Of a stretch of 64,000 bases of DNA, positions 27,405 through 35,008 are shown piece after piece (position 1 is the stretch's first letter; the number at the start of each line of letters is the position of its first letter). The notes under the pieces are model-generated. The model was not told the origin of the DNA and did not search any database. It saw nothing but the letters and a program-made list of their open reading frames with translations. The stretch spans positions 31,411-95,410 of the forward strand of contig CBDAVM010000003.1 in NCBI GenBank assembly GCA_965200895.1. Direction: 5' to 3'. A program made the position numbers and the translations under genes. This stretch comes from WTFV01 sp965200895 (lineage in GTDB: Bacteria; Acidobacteriota; Vicinamibacteria; Vicinamibacterales; UBA8438).

Positions 27405-27575
27405 ATGCCTCGGATCCTCTACTACCTGGGCCGTGGACTCCAGCTCCTCGGCATGTGGCTGCTGCTGGTCGCGATCGTCACCGCCGGCCCGCTCGGCCCG
27501 AGCCCGCGCATCTTCGGCGCCGGCGTCGGCGTCTTCGTCATCGGCTGGTTCCTCGTCAAACGCGTCGTCGGGTAA
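27405..27575 (+). CDS. Small two-helix membrane protein
   Basis: A 56-residue protein three bases after the rarA stop. Two hydrophobic stretches, L-L-G-M-W-L-L-L-V-A-I-V-T-A (about residues 14-27) and I-F-G-A-G-V-G-V-F-V-I-G-W-F-L-V (about 36-51), are separated by a short Gly/Pro turn, with a K-R-V-V-G tail, so both ends probably face the cytoplasm. The close spacing argues for cotranscription with rarA. Function is unknown. The codon pattern (strong G/C at third positions) supports it being real. Confidence 0.7.
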   Translation: MPRILYYLGRGLQLLGMWLLLVAIVTAGPLGPSPRIFGAGVGVFVIGWFLVKRVVG

Positions 27576-27629
27576 GCGTGGCAGGCAACCGGCGTCGTGT
27601 ATTCCGCGCCACCGCGAACGCCGCGCGGG

Positions 27630-29333
27630 CTACTGTCCGCGCAGGGCGAAAGCGTACAGCGCATGGCCGGCGATGACCGCGACGTACTGCCGACCGTCCA
27701 CCGCATAGGTCATCGGGCCGTTGTTGATCTGACCGCCGAGGCTCGCCCGCCAGAGCAGGTCGCCGGTGCGGGCGTCGAGAGCCTGGAAATAGCCGGAGCG
27801 GGCGCCGGTGAAAAGCACGTCCGAGACGGTGGTCAGGATGCCGCTGCTCGTCACGTCGGTCATCTCGAACTTCCAGCGCGGCTCGCCGGTCAGCGCGTCC
27901 AGCGCCACCACGGCGCCGCTGCCGGCCGCGGCGGTCCAGGTGTTGACGGGGCCGCGAGTCAGCCCCGGCACCGTCGGCGCGTCGGGAGCCGGCGCGAACG
28001 TCCGCGGCCGACCGCCGACGAAGGGCCGCCCGGGGGCGTACTCCTGGGGCCGGGCGTCGAAGACCGACGCATAGGACTCCCAGGCCGGGATGTACATCAT
28101 CCCGGTCCGCGGATTGTAGGATGGCGAGTACCAGTTCGTGCCCCCCTGCACGCCGGGATAGGTCGGCGCCCCCGGCGGCTGGGGCGTCTCGATCGGCCGC
28201 CCGTTGTCGTCGAGCCCCTCAGCCCAGTTCACCGTCACGAACGGCCGCCCGGTCAGGAACCGCCCCGTGGTTCGATCCAGCACGTAGTAGAACCCGTTGC
28301 GGTTGGCCCAGAGCATCGCCTTCAGGGTGACGCCGTCGCGCTCGAAATCCGCCAGCACCGGGATCTGCACCGCGTCGTAGTCGTAGGGATCGTTGGGCGT
28401 GAACTGGAAGTGCCAACGCAGTTCGCCGGTGTCGGCGTCGAGGGCGACCACCGAATCCGAATAGAGGTTGTCGCCGGGGCGCTGCTCCCGGTTGAAGTCC
28501 GGACCCGGGTTGCCCAGGCCCCAGTACATGAGGTTGAGCTCCGGATCGTACGAACCGGTCAGCCACGCCGCGGCCCCGCCGTGCATCCACGCCTCGGGGT
28601 CGCAGTACGTCTCCGGGTCCGGCGGGCAGGGCTCCCACGTCTCGTGTCCCGGCTCGCCCGGGGCCGGGATGGTATGGAAGCGCCAGACCTCCTCCCCGGT
28701 CGCCGCATCCAGGGCCGTGATGAAGCCGCGGATGCCGCGGTCCCCGCCTGCGGAGCCGACGATGACCTTGTCGTCGACGACCAGCGGCGCCAGGGTGAAG
28801 GAGTACGCCAGGTGCCGGTCAGCCAGCTCGACGTCCCAGATCTCGGCCCCGGTCGCCGCGTCGAGCGCCACCACGTGCGCGTCGAGGGTGGCCATGAACA
28901 CGCGGTCGCCCAGGAGGGCGACACCGCGGTTGTTCGAACCGCAGCAGGCCCGGTGGTCCGGCGGCGTCGCGTAGCTGTAGACCCAGAACACGCGTCCGCT
29001 CCGCGCATCAAGGGCCACGACGTCGTTGGGCCGCTGCGTCAGGTACATGATCCCGTCGACCACCAGCGGCGTCGACTGCCAGGGACCGAACACCGGGGTC
29101 TGGTACACCCACTGGAGCTGCAGGTCCTCCACGTTGGCGGGCGTAACCTGGTCCAGCCCGCTGTGGCGCTGACTGGCGTAACTGCCGGAGTAGGTGAGCC
29201 AGTCGGCCGGCGTCCCGGCCGCCGCGCGCAGCCGCTCGAACGAGACGTCCTGCGCCGCCGCGCCGGCGGTGACCACCGCGACGAACATCGACGCCAGCAC
29301 CATCCGCCGCGCCCTCTCCCTGTGTCGCGTCAT
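27630..29333 (-). CDS. PQQ-dependent alcohol dehydrogenase, predicted lanthanide type
   Basis: A 567-residue periplasmic quinoprotein of the alcohol dehydrogenase class, eight-bladed propeller. Leader about residues 1-28. The vicinal disulfide pair that sits over PQQ in this class is present (A-C-C-G-S-N-N-R-G, Cys130-Cys131). The catalytic region reads F-T-P-N-D-P-Y-D-Y-D-A-V: Asp318 aligns with the catalytic Asp and Asp320, two residues on, is the extra ligand associated with lanthanide-dependent XoxF/ExaF-type enzymes rather than Ca-dependent MxaF. W-G-L-G-N-P-G-P is also typical. Substrate is probably a primary alcohol or polyol. The upstream cytochrome gene ends five bases before this ATG, so the pair is one transcript and the cytochrome is the likely electron acceptor. 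No PQQ synthesis genes are nearby. Confidence 0.87.
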   Translation of the reverse strand: MTRHRERARRMVLASMFVAVVTAGAAAQDVSFERLRAAAGTPADWLTYSGSYASQRHSGLDQVTPANVEDLQLQWVYQTPVFGPWQSTPLVVDGIMYLTQRPNDVVALDARSGRVFWVYSYATPPDHRACCGSNNRGVALLGDRVFMATLDAHVVALDAATGAEIWDVELADRHLAYSFTLAPLVVDDKVIVGSAGGDRGIRGFITALDAATGEEVWRFHTIPAPGEPGHETWEPCPPDPETYCDPEAWMHGGAAAWLTGSYDPELNLMYWGLGNPGPDFNREQRPGDNLYSDSVVALDADTGELRWHFQFTPNDPYDYDAVQIPVLADFERDGVTLKAMLWANRNGFYYVLDRTTGRFLTGRPFVTVNWAEGLDDNGRPIETPQPPGAPTYPGVQGGTNWYSPSYNPRTGMMYIPAWESYASVFDARPQEYAPGRPFVGGRPRTFAPAPDAPTVPGLTRGPVNTWTAAAGSGAVVALDALTGEPRWKFEMTDVTSSGILTTVSDVLFTGARSGYFQALDARTGDLLWRASLGGQINNGPMTYAVDGRQYVAVIAGHALYAFALRGQ

Positions 29334-29338
29334 CTGCC

Positions 29339-30184
29339 TCAGCCTTTCAGGGACACGAGATACGCCAGCAGATCCGCCAGCTCCGCCGGGTCGAGCCGCT
29401 CGCCGTAGGCGGGCATCGGCGATTGGGTGATCACCCGCAGCTCGCGCAGGTTGGCCTTGTCGAACGACCGCAGACGGGCGTCGTCGTCGAGGATCTGCAC
29501 CGTGTAGGTGTCCTCGTTCAGGCGCCGGCCGGTGATGCGCGCACCGTCCGTCGTCAGCACCTCGACCGGGCGATCGATGGGCCGCATCGTGCCGCTGGGA
29601 TCGAGCAGCGAACGCCGCAGTGCGCTCAGTGGACGCAGGGCGCCGATCCGCGTCAGGTCCGGGCCGGTACGGAGGCCGCGACCCGCCACGCGGTGGCAGC
29701 GCAGGCAGTCGCCCGCCCCCTCGAAGACCGTCCGCCCGCGCGCCACGTCGCCGAGGGTGGCGGCGTCGATCTCGTAGGTCATGTTGCGCAGGTACGCCAC
29801 GATGCCGGTCATCTCCGCCGTGTCGAGATCGAAGGCCAGCATGCCGGTGCCGGGGATGCCGTCACGGATGAGCTGGACGAGCTCGCGGTCGAGCGCCGCC
29901 CGGCGCAGCGGCCCGCCCCGCAGATCGACCCCGGCAACGCCGGCGCCGTCCTCGCCGTGGCACGCCGCGCACTGTTCCCGGTACACGGCGCGGCCGTACT
30001 CGATGTCGGCCGGCTCGTACTCGGTGTGATCCTGGGCGCGGGCCGGACCGCTGCATGCCATCAGCCACAGCGCCGCGCCCACGACCACCCGCCAACGACC
30101 GCCCGGCTGCCCGGTTCGCCTCGAGGATGCGCCGCGGCGCGATCCGCCGTCCGCGACCACCCGCCAACGACTGCATGGTTGCAT
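29339..30184 (-). CDS. Dihaem cytochrome c, electron acceptor for the adjacent PQQ dehydrogenase
   Basis: An exported c-type cytochrome with two haem sites: C-A-A-C-H (residues 72-76) and C-L-R-C-H (160-164). The first domain is a standard class I cytochrome c (Y-G-R-A-V-Y-R-E-Q-C-A-A-C-H-G-E-D-G, with Met in G-M-L-A-F as possible axial ligand); the second resembles the PVC/acidobacterial haem-binding type (D-C-L-R-C-H-R-V, G-P-D-L-T-R-I-G). Five bases separate it from the quinoprotein gene. The N-terminus is uncertain: the ATG at 30184 puts about 30 Arg/Gly-rich residues, with an internal duplication, before the leader (V-V-V-G-A-A-L-W-L-M-A-C). The L-M-A-C-S could be a lipoprotein site. Confidence 0.83.
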   Translation of the reverse strand: MQPCSRWRVVADGGSRRGASSRRTGQPGGRWRVVVGAALWLMACSGPARAQDHTEYEPADIEYGRAVYREQCAACHGEDGAGVAGVDLRGGPLRRAALDRELVQLIRDGIPGTGMLAFDLDTAEMTGIVAYLRNMTYEIDAATLGDVARGRTVFEGAGDCLRCHRVAGRGLRTGPDLTRIGALRPLSALRRSLLDPSGTMRPIDRPVEVLTTDGARITGRRLNEDTYTVQILDDDARLRSFDKANLRELRVITQSPMPAYGERLDPAELADLLAYLVSLKG

Positions 30185-30311
30185 GGGACTGCCCTCTGCC
30201 GCATTGTAGATCCGGATCGGCGGGACTGGCGCCCGCTCTGACCGGGACGCGCACGGGGCCGCTGGCGGTCCGGTGGAACCGTGGGCGCCGACCGCGCGTC
30301 AGTACGGAGAC

Positions 30312-32858
30312 ATGAGGATGACGATGCACAATCGCAGCCGGCGGGTCGGTCTGCTCGCGGCGCTGGTTGTCACGGGCCTTGCCGGGGGGGCCGGCGGCGA
30401 ACAGGAGACGCCGCGCTTCACCGCCGGGGTGGAGCTGGCGCGCCTCGACGTCGAGGTCACCGACGCGCAGGGCCGGCCCCTCCGCGACCTGCGGGCGGAC
30501 GAGGTGGAAGTGATGGAGGGCGGCGTGCGGCGGCCCGTCGTCCTCCTGCAGCACGTACACGCCCCGCGCGGCTCGTACGCCGACGCCGCGCGACGCACCA
30601 TGGGCGGCGAGGTCTCCACCAACCAGGGCGCCCCGCGCGGCCGGCTGTACGCCTTCGTGTTCGACCAGGCGCACATCGCGCCGCGCAACGAGCAGGCGGC
30701 CCGCCGCGCGGTGGAGCGGTTCGTGCGCACGCGGGTCCGCCCCGGCGACCGGGTGGCGCTCTACGGCCTGCCGGGGCCGGGCGCGCGCGTGGGTTTCACC
30801 AGCGACGTCGGTCGCGTGCTGGCGGCCCTGCCGAATCTGGCGGGAGATCGGGACCCGGCGTACTTCACCAGCATCGGCGAGCTGCGGGATTTCGAGGCCT
30901 ACGAGATCGACCGGGGCAACCAGGAGATCCTCCAGCAGGTGCTGCTGCGCCTGGCCGCCGATTCCGGCGTCGGCGCCACCGCGCTGGACATCCGCGACGC
31001 CGCCCGCGAGGTGATCAGCCGGGCCGACTTCCGGGCGCGCCAGTTCCTCACCACGTTCGCCGACCTGGTCGCCGGGCTGCGGTTCATCGAGGGACGCAAG
31101 GATGTGGTGCTGATCTCGGAAGGCTTCCACCCCGACAATGTCGGCCGCGATCTCGAACGCGTGGCGGCCGCCGCGGCGCAGTCGTACAGCGCCGTCCACG
31201 CCCTCGACATCAACCGGCGCGAATCGGGCATCGAGCAACGCACGTTCTTCGGCGGCCAGCGGTTCACGGCGATCCAGAACCGCGTGTCGCCGCTCGGCAC
31301 GCTGGCCGCCGAAACCGACGGCGAGCTGTTCGGGTCGGCCGCCAGCCGGCTCGACAGCGTGCTCGAGCGCATCGGGGGCCGGTCGGAGGACTATTACGTG
31401 GTCGGCTTCGAGCCGCCCCCGGACGAGGACCGCGACCCGGAGGCGTACCGGCGGGTCACGGTCCTCGTCGCCCGTCCGGGCGCGCGCGTGCGCACCCGCA
31501 CCGGGTACGCGGCGAGCGGCAACGATTCGGTGGTCCGCGGGCGCCGGCAGGCCATCGACGCGGCGCTGGCCGCGCCGTTCACCATGCAGGGCCTGCGGGT
31601 GGAGTACACGACCTACGTGCTGCGCGGCGACGCGCCCGGCCGGAGCCGCGTCGTCCTGAGCCTGCACGCCGAGCTGCCGCTCGCCGCCGCCCGCGCGGGC
31701 GGCGCGGCCGACCTCGTGTTCGTCGTCCGCGACGCGCGCAGCGGGCAGGCGGTGGCGAGCGGGACCGACGTCATCGCCCTGCCGGCCGCGCCGTCACCGG
31801 GGCGCCGATCCGGCCGCGGCTCCTACCGGGTGCAGTTCGATGCGCCGCCCGGCGTCTACCTGATGCGGGCAGTCGTCCGCGAGCCGGGCGGGCAGATCGG
31901 GAGTGCGGACCGGCGGTTCGAGGTCCGCGCGCCGGACGGCGCCGGCGTGTCGGCCGGCGATCTCGTCCTCGGGCCGGCGACCGACCCGTTCCCCGTTCGC
32001 GCCGCGGCGTTCACCGAGGACGGTCTCAGCGGCATGCTGGAGCTGTACGGCGAGGCGGCCGCCCTCCGGACGGTCGACGTCGAGCTCTCGTTCCGCTCCT
32101 CCCCCGCCGGCGACGACGGCGTGGTAATCCCGCTCGACGTCGCGGACACGGGCCGCGACGGGCGCCGCGTGGTGCGGTTCGAGCTCCCGCTCGGCGGCGT
32201 CCCGGCGGGCCGCTACGCCGCGCAGATCGACGTGCGGCGCAACGGCGAGGCCGTGGCCCGCGTGCGGCGCGAGCTCGACGTCGTGGTCGGCTCGCGTCCG
32301 GACGCCGCGCCGGACCGAACGACCGCCGTCCCCGCGACCGAGATCCTGCGCGGCCTGCTGGCCATCCGCTACCTGGCCGCCCTCGGTCCCGTCGCCGGAC
32401 GACCGGCCGACGCGGCGGCGCTGGCCCGCGCACGGGAGAACGACTGGGACGGCGCGACCGCGCTGCTGGCCGCGGCGGGCGACGGCTCTGCATCCGAAGC
32501 CTCCGTCGGCAGGCTCGCCCTGCGGGGGCTGGCGCGGTTCGCGGGCGGGGACCACACGGGCGCCGCCGAAGCGCTGGAAGCGGCGTTCACAGCCGACACC
32601 GACGCGACGCGACGCGCCCTGACCGCGTTCTTCCTGGGCTGGGCGCACGCCCACGGGGGCAACCAACGGCAGGCGGCGAGCGCCTGGCGGCGCGCCGTCT
32701 TCCTCGACCCGGAGCTGGTGCCGGCGCATCTGGCGCTCGCCGAGGCCTACGTCCGCCTGTCGCAGCCGGCCCTGGCGGCGCAGGTCCTGCGGGCCGGCTT
32801 GGAGAGACTGCCCGATTCCCCGGCGCTGCGCGAGCGCCTGGCCAGGCTCGCACGCTGA
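30312..32858 (+). CDS. VWFA-related domain protein with C-terminal TPR-like repeats
   Basis: A large exported protein (about 848 residues). After the leader (about residues 1-30) comes the acidobacterial VWA lead-in (L-D-V-E-V-T-D-A-Q-G-R-P-L-R-D-L). The VWA domain starts R-L-Y-A-F-V-F-D-Q-A-H, so the MIDAS D-x-S-x-S is not conserved (D-Q-A-H), suggesting metal-independent binding. G-R-K-D-V-V-L-I-S-E-G-F is a conserved later strand. The middle (about 390-690) is beta-rich and the C-terminus (about 730-848) has helical TPR-like repeats (A-A-S-A-W-R-R-A-V-F-L-D-P-E-L-V-P-A-H-L-A-L-A-E-A-Y). Start: ATG 30312, with 30318 and 30324 also possible; the ggag at 30306 best suits 30318. Function unknown. 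Confidence 0.8.
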   Translation: MRMTMHNRSRRVGLLAALVVTGLAGGAGGEQETPRFTAGVELARLDVEVTDAQGRPLRDLRADEVEVMEGGVRRPVVLLQHVHAPRGSYADAARRTMGGEVSTNQGAPRGRLYAFVFDQAHIAPRNEQAARRAVERFVRTRVRPGDRVALYGLPGPGARVGFTSDVGRVLAALPNLAGDRDPAYFTSIGELRDFEAYEIDRGNQEILQQVLLRLAADSGVGATALDIRDAAREVISRADFRARQFLTTFADLVAGLRFIEGRKDVVLISEGFHPDNVGRDLERVAAAAAQSYSAVHALDINRRESGIEQRTFFGGQRFTAIQNRVSPLGTLAAETDGELFGSAASRLDSVLERIGGRSEDYYVVGFEPPPDEDRDPEAYRRVTVLVARPGARVRTRTGYAASGNDSVVRGRRQAIDAALAAPFTMQGLRVEYTTYVLRGDAPGRSRVVLSLHAELPLAAARAGGAADLVFVVRDARSGQAVASGTDVIALPAAPSPGRRSGRGSYRVQFDAPPGVYLMRAVVREPGGQIGSADRRFEVRAPDGAGVSAGDLVLGPATDPFPVRAAAFTEDGLSGMLELYGEAAALRTVDVELSFRSSPAGDDGVVIPLDVADTGRDGRRVVRFELPLGGVPAGRYAAQIDVRRNGEAVARVRRELDVVVGSRPDAAPDRTTAVPATEILRGLLAIRYLAALGPVAGRPADAAALARARENDWDGATALLAAAGDGSASEASVGRLALRGLARFAGGDHTGAAEALEAAFTADTDATRRALTAFFLGWAHAHGGNQRQAASAWRRAVFLDPELVPAHLALAEAYVRLSQPALAAQVLRAGLERLPDSPALRERLARLAR

Positions 32859-32884
32859 GGGCGCCCCGACGCGCGGCGCCCTCA
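32856..32884. terminator. Perfect 10-bp inverted repeat between convergent genes
   Basis: Arms TGAGGGCGCC and GGCGCCCTCA pair perfectly around a 9-base loop. The left arm includes the stop codon of the VWA-TPR gene. There is no U run, but the site lies between convergent genes and would fold in either direction, so a bidirectional terminator is likely. Confidence 0.55.
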
Positions 32885-32942
32885 CAGACCGGGAAGCACG
32901 CGCAACGGGAGCGCACCCGGCTCCGCGCTGCGGCCCGCCGGG

Positions 32943-35000
32943 TCACGGGGTGGTCGGCTCGGTCGGCGACGGCCGGTGCAACCGGGTCTCGACCCGCATG
33001 CGTTCGTCCGTGGCCCGGTGGAAGAACTCCTCCCACTGCAGGCGGATGCGGTCGAGCTTGGCGACATGGTTCGGATTGGCCTCGCGTCCGCCCCGGACGA
33101 TGTAGACGAACGCCTGCCGGTGGACGCGGGGAGCATCGGCGGCGGCGGGGACCCGCGGGCCCTCGACCTCGATGATGTCCTCGATCAACACGTCGCGGCG
33201 GGTGCCGTTGAAGGTCACCCCGACCTCCGGCGCTCCGGTGCGGCGCGCCGGGGGCTTCGCATTGGTCGGCGCCTCGACGTAGAAGAACGGCGGCACCTCG
33301 GACGCCTCGCGCAGGCCCATCGCGTACTGGTCGAGCGCGCTGTAGCGTTCGACCGCCGCCGCGGTGCGGAACGCGCCGCCGCCGAGGTCCTCGATGGCGT
33401 TGCCCTCCATCACCGAGGCGTCGGAGTCGAAGAAGAAGCTCCAGTGGGCGTCGTCGCGGCCGAGGAGCACGGACGACCGCGCCCGGTCGTGGTCGCTGAA
33501 GTCGAGGAAGGCGAGCCAGCGGTGGCCGGTCTCGTGCCCCAGCAGGCTCAGGGTGGTGTTCTCGCGGCTCACCTGCTTCGCCGGGTCGTCGGAGTACTTG
33601 GCGAGCCAGCCCATGACGACGATGCTGCTCAGCGTCTCGCTGCCGAAGTCGGGCGGGGCGGCGTAGAGCGGCAGCCCGATGCCCTCGATGGCGTTGGCGA
33701 CGGTGGTCTCGTAGGCGAACGCCTCCCAGAGGATCGGCTGGTCGGTCCAGATGACGATCTGATCGTAGACGTCCGGGTACGACCGCAGGAACTTCTGCGC
33801 CACCGCCACCGTGTCCAGCTCGCCCCGCGTCGCGAAGCGTTCCCCGACGGCGGCGCCCGGCGGGTCGTCGCCGTCCTCCCCACCCTCCGGCGTGTCGCCG
33901 CTCGGCGTGTCGCCGCTCGGCGTGTCGCCGCTCGGCGTGTCGCCGCTCGGCGTGTCGCCGCTCGGCGTGTCGCCGCCCGGCATGTCGCCGCCCGGCATGT
34001 CGCCGGCGGACGCGCTCAGATCGACGGACTCGAAGGCGGTGGTGCGCCCCGGCGACAGTCCGACCACCGCCTCGCCGAGCGCGATGTCGGCGTCGAACGT
34101 CATCTCGACGGCGCCGGTTGCCAGCAACGCCGCCTGCACGGTCACCGCGCCCCGCGACTCGAACCCCGGCACCGCGCACCAGGTGACGGTGACCGCATCG
34201 GCGCCGGCGCGGGCGAACACCCCGCCGCCGGCCGACGGATCGAGGTCCGCCAGGAACGGCGCCGCGCGCGGCGGCCCGGTCAACAGGCGCGACACGCTGC
34301 GCGACGTGCTGGCGCTGTCCCCCTCCTCGAACGTGATGTTGCCGTCGGAGTTGACGAACGCGGCGGCATGGGCGGCGCCGTAGTAGGGGAACTCGAACGG
34401 CAGGGTCAGCGGCGCCGTGTCGTCGTCGCCGAGCGCCAGGCGTTCACCCAGCGGGGAACGCCAGGCGGCGCCGAGGCGCGTGACCTCGTAGCCGCCGGCC
34501 GCGCGGGGGCGGAAGCGCAGCGTGAGGTCACGCAGGTCGTAGATGTTGGCGGCCCGGAACAGGTCGTCCTCGTCGCGCAGAACGGCGATCCCGCCGGTAT
34601 CCTCCTCCACGGGTGTCTCGGGCGCCAGCGGCCGCAGGAGGTTGCGCGCGACCGCGCTGCGGTGGTTCCAGAGGCTGTCGAGCACGCCCCAGCGGCCGCC
34701 GTGGTCGACGATTCCGAGGCGCTTGTCACGTCCGAGCGCCAGCCGCCCGAGCGGCGCGCCGGCGGCCAGGGCGCCGCGGGTGGACGCCGGCGGGGTGATC
34801 ACCGGACACGGATTCTGCGCGGCGGCCGGACGTGGCGGGCACAGGGCAGCTCCGAGGCAGGCCAGCCCGATGACCAGCCCGCGCCCGACGCCTCCCGCCC
34901 GCTCCGCGGTTCGCAGGCGGGGCGCCGCGCCCGGCCCCGGCGCCCCGCCCGCGCTCCCCCGACACCGGGCCGGGTTCGACCGGGCTGCAGTCTCCTGCAC
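32943..35000 (-). CDS. Secreted HExxH metalloprotease-like protein with pentapeptide repeats
   Basis: A 685-residue exported protein. A hydrophobic leader lies late, at about residues 41-62 (ending P-A-A-A-Q), after a basic 40-residue stretch; no other start codon was found. Residues about 195-300 hold a nidogen-like beta region (F-P-Y-Y-G...F-V-N-S-D-G-N-I-T-F). Eight tandem pentapeptides (G-D-M-P-G twice, G-D-T-P-S five times, G-D-T-P-E once; residues 333-372) form a linker. The C-terminal half carries H-E-T-G-H-R-W (489-495), a zinc HExxH motif in a helix, probably with a downstream acidic ligand; G-N-A-I-E-D-L-G and E-V are candidates. Substrate is unknown. The broken TonB receptor gene starts just upstream of it, suggesting they were one transcription unit. 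Confidence 0.75.
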   Translation of the reverse strand: MQETAARSNPARCRGSAGGAPGPGAAPRLRTAERAGGVGRGLVIGLACLGAALCPPRPAAAQNPCPVITPPASTRGALAAGAPLGRLALGRDKRLGIVDHGGRWGVLDSLWNHRSAVARNLLRPLAPETPVEEDTGGIAVLRDEDDLFRAANIYDLRDLTLRFRPRAAGGYEVTRLGAAWRSPLGERLALGDDDTAPLTLPFEFPYYGAAHAAAFVNSDGNITFEEGDSASTSRSVSRLLTGPPRAAPFLADLDPSAGGGVFARAGADAVTVTWCAVPGFESRGAVTVQAALLATGAVEMTFDADIALGEAVVGLSPGRTTAFESVDLSASAGDMPGGDMPGGDTPSGDTPSGDTPSGDTPSGDTPSGDTPEGGEDGDDPPGAAVGERFATRGELDTVAVAQKFLRSYPDVYDQIVIWTDQPILWEAFAYETTVANAIEGIGLPLYAAPPDFGSETLSSIVVMGWLAKYSDDPAKQVSRENTTLSLLGHETGHRWLAFLDFSDHDRARSSVLLGRDDAHWSFFFDSDASVMEGNAIEDLGGGAFRTAAAVERYSALDQYAMGLREASEVPPFFYVEAPTNAKPPARRTGAPEVGVTFNGTRRDVLIEDIIEVEGPRVPAAADAPRVHRQAFVYIVRGGREANPNHVAKLDRIRLQWEEFFHRATDERMRVETRLHRPSPTEPTTP
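33885..34004 (-). repeat. Eight tandem 15-bp repeats encoding G-D-T-P-S linker
   Basis: Eight 15-bp units of the form ctcggcgtgtcgccg (plus-strand sense) run without interruption; five are identical. They encode the G-D-T-P-S/G-D-M-P-G linker of the metalloprotease. Unit number can change without frameshift. Confidence 0.9.
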
Positions 35001-35008
35001 GGGACCGC

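Noticed and set aside
33885..34004. Possible CRISPR array
   Set aside because: Units are contiguous 15-bp coding repeats with no spacers.
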